Translations under genes and position numbers: made by a program | Notes under the pieces: generated by a model | Told to the model about the DNA's origin: nothing | Seen by the model: only the letters and a program-made list of their open reading frames with translations | Database searches by the model: none | Shown: piece after piece, positions 1 through 6,030 of the stretch | Numbering within the stretch: the first letter of the stretch is position 1 | How the letters are laid out: each line of letters begins with the position of its first letter | Source: CAYSZB01 sp964435475 | GTDB lineage: Bacteria; Chloroflexota; Anaerolineae; Anaerolineales; Anaerolineaceae | Assembly (NCBI GenBank): GCA_964435475.1 | Contig: CAYSZB010000090.1 | Span: forward strand, 1-8,295 | Reading direction: 5' to 3' | Length of the DNA: 8,295 nt

Positions 1-9
1 GGGGTGATT

Positions 10-15
10 TATAAT
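10..15 (+). promoter_or_regulatory. -10 box of the first gene
   Basis: A perfect TATAAT hexamer lies 25 bases before the ATG at 41. A start site near 22 would give a short leader that contains the AAGGAG ribosome site at 27-32. The matching -35 box would fall outside the window, so only half of the promoter can be seen. Confidence 0.5.
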
Positions 16-40
16 TAGCTCATTACAAGGAGAGCTCACC

Positions 41-631
41 ATGAAAAAAGTGAAAATTCCTTATACCATGCAGGCCGGCACGATGGGTATACAGCTGGTC
101 ATGCCGCCGGTGGCCTGGCCGGGAAAGTGCCCCTGCTGCGGCAGTGCGCATCCCGACCAGCTCTTCACGCTCGACTTCAAGGCACGCTACTCCAGCAGCA
201 TGGTCGGCAATACCACCACCAGCACCTATTACCCGCTTACCTGGCAGGTACCGTTCTGCAAGACCTGCCTGGCGCATGTCAAGAAGCTGGAGAACCTGAC
301 CTACATCATCATCGCCGCCTGTATCCTCTTGCCCATCCTCATCCCGATCATCTTTGGCTTTGTTTCAAACGGGCTGCTGGTCGCGACGGTGTTCGTCGGG
401 TGTATCATCCTGGGGTTGCTCACCTACCAGGTGGCGCTGCGCCTTTTCATCCGCCCGAAGATGAGCAAGTCCTGCGCCCATCACCGTTACCCGGTCTTTG
501 CATCCGACGCCGAGAATGCGGTGGAGTTCAACTTTTATAATGATGCGATCGTTGATGAGTTTGCCCTGCTTAACCAAAGTGAGGCTGTTTTTACTGAGAA
601 ACCAAGTTTCTGGTCACTCAAACGCAAGTGA
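41..631 (+). CDS. Hypothetical membrane protein with two CxxC pairs
   Basis: A 196-residue protein of a family I do not recognise. The ATG is preceded by AAGGAG at a normal distance. Residues 1-80 are soluble and carry C30-P-C32-C33-G and C73-K-T-C76, two CxxC pairs about 40 residues apart that could form a zinc ribbon. Residues about 88-108 and 112-133 are two closely spaced membrane helices, and a charged tail of about 60 residues follows. With only a short turn between the helices, both ends should lie on the same side of the membrane, most likely the cytoplasm because K81, K82, R134 and K139 flank the helices. It sits 61 bases before another membrane protein on the same strand and could be co-transcribed with it. 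Zinc binding and topology are inferred; no function is assigned. Confidence 0.8.
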   Translation: MKKVKIPYTMQAGTMGIQLVMPPVAWPGKCPCCGSAHPDQLFTLDFKARYSSSMVGNTTTSTYYPLTWQVPFCKTCLAHVKKLENLTYIIIAACILLPILIPIIFGFVSNGLLVATVFVGCIILGLLTYQVALRLFIRPKMSKSCAHHRYPVFASDAENAVEFNFYNDAIVDEFALLNQSEAVFTEKPSFWSLKRK

Positions 632-645
632 CCTTTTTTATTGAG

Positions 646-660
646 CAGCAAAATTTGCTG
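646..660. repeat. Small perfect dyad before the second gene
   Basis: CAGCAAA and TTTGCTG (7 bp each) are separated by a single A. The dyad lies in the gap between the first two genes, 21 bases ahead of the second gene's ribosome site. It is too tight to fold into a good RNA hairpin, so a protein-binding site is possible. It may also be chance. Confidence 0.25.
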
Positions 661-692
661 GAATGAAGTTATTGTTCGCTGAGGAGGTTGGT

Positions 693-1250
693 ATGATCTC
701 AAAGAAATGGTTTGCATTATCCCCCTTACCCCTGCTGGCTGGCTGTGCGCAGCAACCGGCAGACAAAGCTGCCCTGCCCTGGTGGGCATGGTTGCTGATC
801 ATCCTGGCAATTTTGTTGTTGCTCTGGTTGATCATCTGGCTGTTGACCGGCCGCAAGTGCTGCCTGTGCCGTAAGGCTGAAAAGGTCAAAAAACCGATGG
901 CCACGCCCAAAGCCGAACCCGAGCCGGTCGCGGTTGTCAAAGAGGAAGTAGTCCAGGCAGCGGTGGTTGAGACGCCCCCGGTGGTGAAAGCTGCCAGCCT
1001 GTATGACAACCTGACCCTTATTGAGGGCATCGGGCCCAAGATCAGCGCCATCCTGCAGGGTGCGGGCATCACCACCTTTGCCCAGCTGGCTGAGTTGGAG
1101 CCTGATAAGATCAAACAGGTCGTCATCGCGGGTGGTGTGCGCCTTCTGGACCCCACCAGCTGGCCCCGGCAGGCAAAACTGGCGGCAGAGGGCAGGATGG
1201 ACGAGCTGCAAGCGCTGCAGGATTCGCTCAAAGGCGGCAAGATGGCCTGA
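693..1250 (+). CDS. Membrane-anchored helix-hairpin-helix protein with lipobox
   Basis: A 185-residue protein. The ATG at 693 is chosen over the in-frame ATG at 663 because GAGGAGG at 681-687 sits just before it and because it places a lipobox, L-L-A-G-C18, at the end of a short signal-like segment. A strong membrane helix follows at about 30-52, then a basic Cys cluster (C56, C57, C59), a Pro/Glu/Val-rich linker at 65-102, and a C-terminal domain at 103-182. That domain begins L-I-E-G-I-G-P-K and continues to G-I-T-T-F-A-Q-L-A, the classic helix-hairpin-helix fold, with a W-P-R-Q-A tail seen in the many HhH domains appended to bacterial proteins of unknown role. Such domains usually bind DNA or mediate protein contacts. 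The basic residues after the helix suggest that the domain is cytoplasmic. No specific function can be named. Confidence 0.82.
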   Translation: MISKKWFALSPLPLLAGCAQQPADKAALPWWAWLLIILAILLLLWLIIWLLTGRKCCLCRKAEKVKKPMATPKAEPEPVAVVKEEVVQAAVVETPPVVKAASLYDNLTLIEGIGPKISAILQGAGITTFAQLAELEPDKIKQVVIAGGVRLLDPTSWPRQAKLAAEGRMDELQALQDSLKGGKMA

Positions 1251-1251
1251 G

Positions 1252-1275
1252 CGCGTCTTTAAACGCGTCTGTTTA
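1252..1275. terminator. Weak candidate terminator between converging genes
   Basis: CGCGT at 1252-1256 pairs with ACGCG at 1263-1267 around a 6-base loop, followed by TCTGTTTA. It lies between a plus-strand gene ending at 1250 and a minus-strand gene ending at 1299. The stem is only 5 bp and the T-run is broken, so this is a weak call. Confidence 0.25.
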
Positions 1276-1298
1276 TCCAATTTACGAATATGCCTGGA

Positions 1299-2201
1299 TC
1301 AGTGAGCAGGTGACTTTTTAGGACCTACCTGCGAGATAAGCATGCCTGCCAGCATGACCGCTGCGCCCAAAAGCCCGCGAACATCCAGCTGCTCACCGAG
1401 CAGCCACCACCCCCCCAGGGCTGCAAAAGCGCCTTCCAGGGAGAGGATGATGGCGGCATGCGCGGGGTCGGCCCATTTCTGCGCCACCACCTGCAGGGTG
1501 TAGGCGGTTGCCACAGACAGGAAGGATGCGTACAAAAGGGGCAGCAAACCCGCCTGCAATTGGGTGAAAGAGGGCTGTTCAAAAATGAATGCCGCCACCA
1601 GGCTGAGCACACCGGTCACCAGGAACTGGGTGATCGCCAGTTTGACCGCCCCGATGCGCGGCGAAAAATGCCCCACCAGGTGCACATGCACCGCCCAGAC
1701 GAGTGCGCCGATCAGCACCAGCAGGTCCGAGCGGGCAATGCCAAAGGTGCCGGTGACCATTAAAAGGTAAAGGCCAACCGCTGCCAAAAGTGCGCCGACC
1801 CAGTTGAAGGGGGAGGTGCGCTTGCCGATCAGCAGCCCGAGGATGGGCACCAGCACCACGTACAGCCCGGTGATAAAACCCGCCTTGCCGGCATCGGTGC
1901 CCACCAGGCCGACCTGCTGCAGGCTAGCGCCGGCAAACAGCACCAGTCCGGTCAGCAGCCCGCCCAGCCAGTCCGCATTCTTTGAAAGAGGGACGCTTTC
2001 ATCCCGGTCGGGCAGTTTGCGCAGGAAAAGGCGGTATATGAGGAGCAGGGTCAGACCACCCACCAAAAAACGCACCGCATTGAAGGTGAACGGTCCCATG
2101 GAGCGCATGCCGCTGCGCTGGGCGATGAAGGCAAAGCCCCAGATGGCGGCGGTCAGCAGCAATACGCTGTCGGGCAGCCATTTCTGGCGCGGTGTCTTCA
2201 C
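1299..2201 (-). CDS. EamA/DMT-superfamily transporter
   Basis: A 300-residue inner-membrane protein of the usual length for the drug/metabolite transporter family. It has ten predicted helices in two EamA halves, about residues 13-149 and 158-291. Family features include A-I-W-G-F-A-F near residue 19, G-K-A-G-F-I-T-G-L-Y near 105, and A-I-I-L-S-L-E-G-A-F-A-A-L with W-L-L-G-E near 250-270. The start is GTG at 2201, which overlaps the stop of the preceding gene by 4 bases (GTGA), with GGGGAAAGCAGGA just upstream, so translation is probably coupled. It is the last gene of the nickel superoxide dismutase operon. EamA proteins export or import small metabolites such as amino acids and nucleosides, and the substrate cannot be read from sequence. 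A direct role in nickel supply or superoxide defence is possible but unsupported. Confidence 0.93.
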   Translation of the reverse strand: MKTPRQKWLPDSVLLLTAAIWGFAFIAQRSGMRSMGPFTFNAVRFLVGGLTLLLIYRLFLRKLPDRDESVPLSKNADWLGGLLTGLVLFAGASLQQVGLVGTDAGKAGFITGLYVVLVPILGLLIGKRTSPFNWVGALLAAVGLYLLMVTGTFGIARSDLLVLIGALVWAVHVHLVGHFSPRIGAVKLAITQFLVTGVLSLVAAFIFEQPSFTQLQAGLLPLLYASFLSVATAYTLQVVAQKWADPAHAAIILSLEGAFAALGGWWLLGEQLDVRGLLGAAVMLAGMLISQVGPKKSPAH

Positions 2202-2509
2202 TCCTGCTTTCCCCGCGGTGCTTTGATGTGCCAGAAAACCCGACCACGCACGCTTTGCGAGGGGATGGGGCCGAATGTGCGGCTGTCGACACTTTCGAGG
2301 ACCGTGCCGCGCACTTCGAGGGTGGATCTTTGGCGGTCGATCTGCGAGACCTGCTTGATCAGCAGGCCGTAGTCGGGATGGGTGAAGGCGATGACGTCTC
2401 CGAGTTTAAGGCGTTTGAATGAAAACGGAGACCACGCCGTGATGACGTAGTCTCCGTTACGATACTCAGGATAGAGGCTTTCGCCTTTGACCCGGTAAAT
2501 TCTACACAT
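2198..2509 (-). CDS. sodX: Nickel-type superoxide dismutase maturation peptidase
   Basis: A 103-residue member of the S24/S26 signal-peptidase-like family that accompanies sodN in many bacteria. The Ser/Lys pair is visible: S11 in V-K-G-E-S-L-Y-P followed by N-G-D-Y-V, and K52 in L-L-I-K-Q-V. The family's D-S-R-x-F-G-P-I box is at 75-82. Unlike true leader peptidases it has no N-terminal membrane helix, consistent with cutting a cytoplasmic protein. The expected job is to remove the leader of the adjacent superoxide dismutase so that its nickel-ligating histidine becomes the N-terminus. The start codon overlaps the sodN stop by one base (TAATG) and the end overlaps the transporter gene by 4 bases, so the three genes should be translated together. 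The name rests on the pairing with sodN as well as on the motifs. Confidence 0.93.
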   Translation of the reverse strand: MCRIYRVKGESLYPEYRNGDYVITAWSPFSFKRLKLGDVIAFTHPDYGLLIKQVSQIDRQRSTLEVRGTVLESVDSRTFGPIPSQSVRGRVFWHIKAPRGKQE

Positions 2510-3009
2510 TAAAGAACAGGGTAGACCACTTCTTCCGCCGGGGCGTAGGGTGCCTTGGCTTTCTTGGTGGGAATGCCCTTGATCTCCCAGAAGATCTCGG
2601 CAAAGCGGTTGACCGCAGCAAGCAGGTCGAGTGCATCCTGGCGAACCACTCCCTGGCGTACCTTGGAGCCCAGTTTCATGATCTTGAAGACCAGGGGCTG
2701 CAGTTCGGGGTATTTGACCAGGTGTTCTTCCTTGATGAAATCGCCATAGATCACGCGCACTTCTTTCTTCACCAGCTCGGCATGCTCTTCCTTGACCGCG
2801 GCAAAGCGGCTGAGGCTGTTTACAAAGCCAAACTTGTTATCATGGGCTTCAGGCGGCAGGTTATTTCCCAGGTCCATCATGCGGATGACGGTGAGGGCAG
2901 CCAGTTGGGCATGGTGCGGGTCGTAAATGCCGCAGGGGATGTCGCAGTGGGCTTTGGCTTCCTTGAAGTGGGCCAGTTTGTCGAGTGTATTGAACAATTT
3001 ATAGAACAT
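2509..3009 (-). CDS. sodN: Nickel superoxide dismutase precursor
   Basis: A 166-residue precursor of the nickel enzyme that converts superoxide to hydrogen peroxide and oxygen in the cytoplasm. The nickel hook is intact: residues 21-31 read HCDIPCGIYDP, giving H21, C22 and C26 as ligands (His1, Cys2 and Cys6 of the mature enzyme), plus Y29 corresponding to mature Tyr9. The match to the family continues at Y-P-E-L-Q-P-L-V (100-107) and F-W-E-I-K (140-144). A 20-residue leader must be cut between A20 and H21, the expected task of the peptidase encoded just downstream. The mature chain of 146 residues is longer than the 117-residue Streptomyces enzyme, partly through a Pro/Ala/Val-rich tail after residue 145. 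GGAGG lies 7 bases before the ATG, and a promoter lies at 3046-3074. It is the first gene of a three-gene operon. Confidence 0.97.
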   Translation of the reverse strand: MFYKLFNTLDKLAHFKEAKAHCDIPCGIYDPHHAQLAALTVIRMMDLGNNLPPEAHDNKFGFVNSLSRFAAVKEEHAELVKKEVRVIYGDFIKEEHLVKYPELQPLVFKIMKLGSKVRQGVVRQDALDLLAAVNRFAEIFWEIKGIPTKKAKAPYAPAEEVVYPVL

Positions 3010-3045
3010 AATTACCTCCGTTTGTTTTTATTTTAAGTTGAAGTA

Positions 3046-3074
3046 AATATAACCCAGTTGGGAGTGAAAATCAA
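3046..3074 (-). promoter_or_regulatory. Promoter of the sodN operon
   Basis: On the minus strand, TTGATT (3074-3069) is followed after exactly 17 bases by TATATT (3051-3046). Each hexamer matches the sigma-70 consensus at five of six positions. Transcription would start near 3039, giving a leader of about 30 bases that contains the GGAGG ribosome site. This indicates housekeeping-sigma transcription independent of the upstream kinase gene. Confidence 0.7.
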
Positions 3075-3092
3075 ATGGTTGGATGTACAAAT

Positions 3093-3117
3093 AAGGTGAA
3101 AGGCTCAAGGTGAAAGG
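3093..3117. repeat. Pair of 11-bp direct repeats upstream of sodN
   Basis: AAGGTGAAAGG occurs at 3093-3103 and again at 3107-3117, separated by CTC (14-bp period). The pair lies about 20 bases upstream of the sodN -35 box. It could be an upstream regulator site or a short tandem repeat of no function. The rest of 3118-3276 holds nothing I can assign. Confidence 0.4.
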
Positions 3118-3276
3118 AAAAAGTTTCCCGGGTTGATTGTAGAGTGAGGGCACCCCTCCATTTTCTGTTCATGATGGCAATTCTGGCGCGACCAATAAAG
3201 CATTAATGATCAAGGCTTTTGGATCCGGGAAATATTAAAGAGAATCCTCATGACATAAAAGGCACCCTCACCCGTA

Positions 3277-3303
3277 GTCCTCTCTCTCATCGAGGGAGAG
3301 GAC
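3277..3303. repeat. 12-bp hairpin after the kinase gene, REP-like
   Basis: GTCCTCTCTCTC pairs with GAGGGAGAGGAC across a 3-base ATC loop, with one G-T pair in twelve. It lies 37 bases beyond the kinase stop codon. No T-run follows on the minus strand, so it is a poor intrinsic terminator, though it could end or stabilise the kinase transcript. CACCCTCACCC immediately to its left, together with the inner CCTCTC/GAGAGG stem, resembles the larger repeat at 8124-8211. Confidence 0.55.
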
Positions 3304-3340
3304 ATTTAGTTTCTTGTTTCAGTTAAGAATCGAGCGGGTT

Positions 3341-4999
3341 TCACCCAACCGGCAATTTCAACGTAAACACCGCCCCGCCTTCGGGGTGGTTGGAGGCACT
3401 TAAACTGCCGCCGTGCGCTTCCGCCAGCTTGCGGGCGATCGCCAAGCCCAACCCGGTGCCGCCCTTGACGCGTTCCCGCCCTTTTTCCAGGCGGTGGAAG
3501 CGTTCAAAAATGCGCTCCAGTTCATCCTCCGGGATGCCGGGTCCGTGGTCACGCACCTCGACCACCGCCATGCCATCCCTCACCGACAGGTTGACATCGA
3601 CCACCTGGTTGGCGGGGGTATAGCGCTGGGCGTTCTGCAACAGGTTGTGCATGATCTGGGCGATGCGTTCGGGGTCTGCCGTGACCCGGGGGATGCCCGC
3701 CTGGGCTACCTGGCGGATCTGGATGCCGGTGGTGGCCATGGCGGCTTCAAAGCGCAGGATGATCTCGGCGGTCAACTCGGGCAGGTTCACGCGGCGCAGG
3801 TTGAGCGAAAGTTGCCCCGAATCAGCCAGGGCCAGGGTGCGCAGGTCGTCCACCAGGCGGGTCAAGAGGCGGTTCTGCTCAATGACCGGTGAGAGGTTGG
3901 CGACCGTCAGGGGGTAAATGCCATCCTGCAGGGCTTCAAGGTTGGCCTGCTGTACAGCCAGGGGGGTGCGCAGTTCGTGGGCGATATCTGAGGTCATCGA
4001 ACGGCGCTGTTCTTCGGCTGTTTTAAGGGAACTTGCCATCTGGTTGAAGGTTCTTCCCAGCGTGGCGACCTCATCTTTGCCGCGCGCCACTACGCGCTGC
4101 TCCAGGTCGCCCTGGGCCATGGCTTCGGCTGCATGGGTCAGCACTTTGACCGGTTTAAGGATCATTTGGGCCAGGATAAGGGCTAAAACGATGGCGATGA
4201 CACCCGAAATGAGGGCGGCGATCAGCGTGGCTTGCTGGATGCGTTCAAGCAGCTGGCTTTCGAAGTTGCCCGGTACCGCCGGGTTGCCGCCCGAGGGGAC
4301 CAGGTAGCCGACGACCGTATTGTTGTCATCGACGATGCCGATGGCACTGCTCAACGCCGCGCTGTCGATGGTCATGCCGATCTCACTGTCAACCGGGCTG
4401 TAGACGATGACACCCAGTTCGTCGGTCAGGATGTGACCGGACTTGCCGTTGACCGCGATATCCAGTTCTTCCGGCAGGATGTCGGCACCGGGGGTTGCTG
4501 TGGCGGGCACCTGGGTGGGGGTGGTTGTGGGCTGCGCTTCGGGGGCTGAAACCCCGGGCAGCGGGGTTGGCTCAATGGTTGGGATGATCTCTTCTTCAAC
4601 CGCAGGGGTCAGGTAGGCCTGTTCGCCCTGTCCGCTGCCCTTGCCGGGGCCTTTACCGCTGGCGGGACCTTCTCCCTGGCCGGAACCGGCACCAGTACCA
4701 GCTTCAGCACCGCTACCTGCACCAATTCCCTGGCCAGTCGCTTGTGGTGTTGGTTGATGGGTGATGGGGGCCGGGATGGTGGGTTCGGTTGCTTCCATCA
4801 CCACTTCCACGCCTTCCCAGCTGGTGGTGGGCTGGTAATAGTCTTCAAGGTTCTCAACCAGCTTGTCCACCCCGGCCAGGGCGCCTTTGCGCAGGTAGCC
4901 CTTGACCTGGTTCTCCGCGGACAGGTTGATGACCAGCAGGACGGTACCCAAGGCAATGAAGATGACCAGGGCATAAGAGATGATCAGGCGCCAGCGCAT
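3341..4999 (-). CDS. Two-component sensor histidine kinase
   Basis: A 552-residue inner-membrane kinase. The ATG at 4999 is chosen because it starts one base after the regulator's stop with AAGGA just before it; a longer reading to 5188 would overlap the regulator in another frame. Order: helix 5-25; a large extracytoplasmic part at 26-257; helix 258-281; HAMP 281-334; HisKA with phospho-acceptor H341 in D-I-A-H-E-L-R-T-P; and an ATPase domain with N-box H-N-L-L-Q-N (451-456), G1 D-H-G-P-G-I-P (484-490), F-box F-x-R-F (498-501) and G2 G-G-T-G-L-G-L-A (513-520). All catalytic boxes are intact. The sensor part holds a Gly/Ser-rich run (88-126) and a Thr/Pro-rich run (140-170) before a smaller folded segment at 175-245. 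The ligand is unknown. The likely partner is the adjacent regulator. Confidence 0.96.
   Translation of the reverse strand: MRWRLIISYALVIFIALGTVLLVINLSAENQVKGYLRKGALAGVDKLVENLEDYYQPTTSWEGVEVVMEATEPTIPAPITHQPTPQATGQGIGAGSGAEAGTGAGSGQGEGPASGKGPGKGSGQGEQAYLTPAVEEEIIPTIEPTPLPGVSAPEAQPTTTPTQVPATATPGADILPEELDIAVNGKSGHILTDELGVIVYSPVDSEIGMTIDSAALSSAIGIVDDNNTVVGYLVPSGGNPAVPGNFESQLLERIQQATLIAALISGVIAIVLALILAQMILKPVKVLTHAAEAMAQGDLEQRVVARGKDEVATLGRTFNQMASSLKTAEEQRRSMTSDIAHELRTPLAVQQANLEALQDGIYPLTVANLSPVIEQNRLLTRLVDDLRTLALADSGQLSLNLRRVNLPELTAEIILRFEAAMATTGIQIRQVAQAGIPRVTADPERIAQIMHNLLQNAQRYTPANQVVDVNLSVRDGMAVVEVRDHGPGIPEDELERIFERFHRLEKGRERVKGGTGLGLAIARKLAEAHGGSLSASNHPEGGAVFTLKLPVG
4490..4738 (-). repeat. 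Low-complexity Gly/Ser and Thr/Pro coding stretch in the sensor domain
   Basis: Kinase residues 88-126 are mostly Gly, Ser, Ala and Gln with repeated G-x-G-x-G and GSGQGE units (GSGQGE occurs twice). After a short acidic segment, residues 140-170 are rich in T-P and P-T pairs. Such stretches are flexible and often vary in length between strains. They separate the first membrane helix from the folded sensor segment. Confidence 0.7.
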
Positions 5000-5000
5000 C

Positions 5001-5681
5001 TTATCCTTCCATGCGGGTGAAGCGGTAACCGATGCCGAAGACCGTTTCGATGCAGGCGGCGGCTTCCTTGCCCAATTTGCTGCGCAGGTTCTTGATGTGG
5101 GCGTCAATGCTGCGCTCGTAGCCTTCATACGCGTTGCCCTGGGTGGCTTCGAGCAGTTGGAGGCGCGAGAAAACGCGTCCCGGGGCACCCGCCAGGGTGG
5201 CTAATAAACCGAACTCGGTGGGTGTCAGGGTGATCACCTGGTCATCCAGTTTCACCTCATGCATTTCGATATCGATGATCAATTTGCCGATGGTGATCTT
5301 TTCCGCGGGGGCGGACTGGCGTCCGGCGCGCCGCAGCACGGCCTTGACACGGGCAACGACCTCACGTGGGGAATAAGGCTTGGTGATGTAGTCGTCGGCA
5401 CCCAGTTCGAGCCCGACCAGGCGATCCACCTCGTCCACGCGGGCGGTTACCATGATGATCGGGGTGTCCTTTGTTTTCCGGATGGCACGGGCGACCTCCA
5501 GGCCGTCCATGCCGGGCAGGTTGAGGTCCAGGAGCACAAGGTCGGGGTCTTCGCGCTGCCAGAGGGCCAGCCCGTCATCGCCGTTGGTGGCGCCGAGTGC
5601 CTGGTAACCACTGCGCACCAGGTAGGCCTGCAGTACCTTGTTCAATTCTTTTTCGTCTTCGATCACCAGAATTTTTGCCAT
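5001..5681 (-). CDS. OmpR/PhoB-family response regulator
   Basis: A 226-residue DNA-binding response regulator. The receiver domain (about 3-117) has acidic residues E8 and D9, phospho-acceptor D52 in L-L-D-L-N-L-P-G-M-D-G, T79 and K101 in T-K-P-Y. The winged-helix output domain (about 127-224) includes L-T-P-T-E-F-G-L-L and R-S-I-D-A-H-I-K-N-L-R-S-K-L-G. The start at 5681 gives the standard M-A-K-I-L-V-I-E-D-E opening; the longer in-frame start at 5741 adds 20 residues with no family match and lies upstream of the likely -10 box. The kinase gene follows after one base. Upstream is an 11-bp-phased repeat box also found before two nearby genes, which points to autoregulation and a local regulon. 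No strong ribosome site is visible, so the promoter-proximal start is less certain than the frame. Confidence 0.96.
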   Translation of the reverse strand: MAKILVIEDEKELNKVLQAYLVRSGYQALGATNGDDGLALWQREDPDLVLLDLNLPGMDGLEVARAIRKTKDTPIIMVTARVDEVDRLVGLELGADDYITKPYSPREVVARVKAVLRRAGRQSAPAEKITIGKLIIDIEMHEVKLDDQVITLTPTEFGLLATLAGAPGRVFSRLQLLEATQGNAYEGYERSIDAHIKNLRSKLGKEAAACIETVFGIGYRFTRMEG

Positions 5682-5703
5682 TGTCAGGTCACTTTCTTTA
5701 CTT

Positions 5704-5709
5704 ATTATA
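5704..5709 (-). promoter_or_regulatory. -10 box of the regulator-kinase operon
   Basis: On the minus strand a perfect TATAAT lies 22 bases before the regulator ATG. No good -35 hexamer is found at 16-18 bases (GTGCAA or similar). A weak -35 is typical of promoters that need an activator, and the repeat box at 5737-5758 lies 27 bases upstream of the -10. Confidence 0.55.
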
Positions 5710-5736
5710 GACAGAAAATAAGGGATTTGCACGACA

Positions 5737-5758
5737 TTCACAACTTCTACATAAGATT
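5737..5758 (+). promoter_or_regulatory. Regulator box A (two 11-bp units)
   Basis: Units TTCACAACTTC (5737-5747) and TACATAAGATT (5748-5758) stand in 11-bp phase. The 16 bases from 5736 to 5751 are identical to 5972-5987 before the membrane-protein gene. Phased direct repeats of about 11 bp are the usual binding mode of OmpR/PhoB regulators. It probably serves autoregulation of the operon starting at 5681, although it is oriented away from that gene. Binding is inferred. Confidence 0.55.
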
Positions 5759-5776
5759 GTAAAGTGAATTTTCAGT

Positions 5777-5948
5777 GGTGAAGCCCCCATGAAGAGTGAT
5801 CGCACCATTTGCAGGCCAGAAAACAGGCAGTGTTGAGGACCTCTTCGGTAAGGGCGAAGCATCCTCAGAATGACACCTGCGGCCACCAAACGCGTCTGTT
5901 AATGATGCTTCGCCCCAATAGCAGACGGTCCGGATGCCCGGCTTCACC
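5777..5948. repeat. Imperfect inverted-repeat element between the two regulator boxes
   Basis: The outer arms are GGTGAAGCC at 5777-5785 and GGCTTCACC at 5940-5948. The inner arms are GGGCGAAGCATC at 5852-5863 and GATGCTTCGCCC at 5904-5915, a perfect 12-bp match. A competing local hairpin also exists: GAGGA 5835-5839 with TCCTC 5862-5866 and CTTCG 5843-5847 with CGAAG 5855-5859. No ORF with a ribosome site fits here and no flanking target duplication is seen. It could be a MITE-like or REP-like element, or the decayed end of an insertion sequence. Confidence 0.5.
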
Positions 5949-5972
5949 TAACCAACAATCAGCAGGTATATA

Positions 5973-6016
5973 TTCACAACTTCTACACAATCTTAACAGG
6001 AAAAATTCATCACATG
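5973..6016 (+). promoter_or_regulatory. Regulator box B upstream of the membrane-protein gene
   Basis: Units TTCACAACTTC (5973) and TACACAATCTT (5984) are followed, two further 11-bp steps on, by TTCATCACATG (6006). The unit at 5995 does not match. The 6006 unit covers the -35 position, starting 25 bases before the -10-like TAAAAT at 6031. This is the arrangement expected for a PhoB-type activator that replaces the -35 contact. The adjacent regulator is the obvious candidate to bind. Confidence 0.6.
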
Positions 6017-6030
6017 GACCGGGAAACCTG

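Noticed and set aside
638..1240. Minus-strand open frame of 200 residues across the HhH gene
   Set aside because: Composition is that of an antisense shadow; the plus-strand protein has a recognisable domain and ribosome site.
5000..5188. N-terminal extension of the kinase into the regulator gene
   Set aside because: It would read the regulator's winged-helix region in the wrong frame, and the ATG at 4999 with AAGGA directly after the regulator stop is the natural start.
5682..5741. 20-residue N-terminal extension of the response regulator
   Set aside because: It lacks family similarity and overlaps the TATAAT box; the start at 5681 gives the standard receiver-domain opening.
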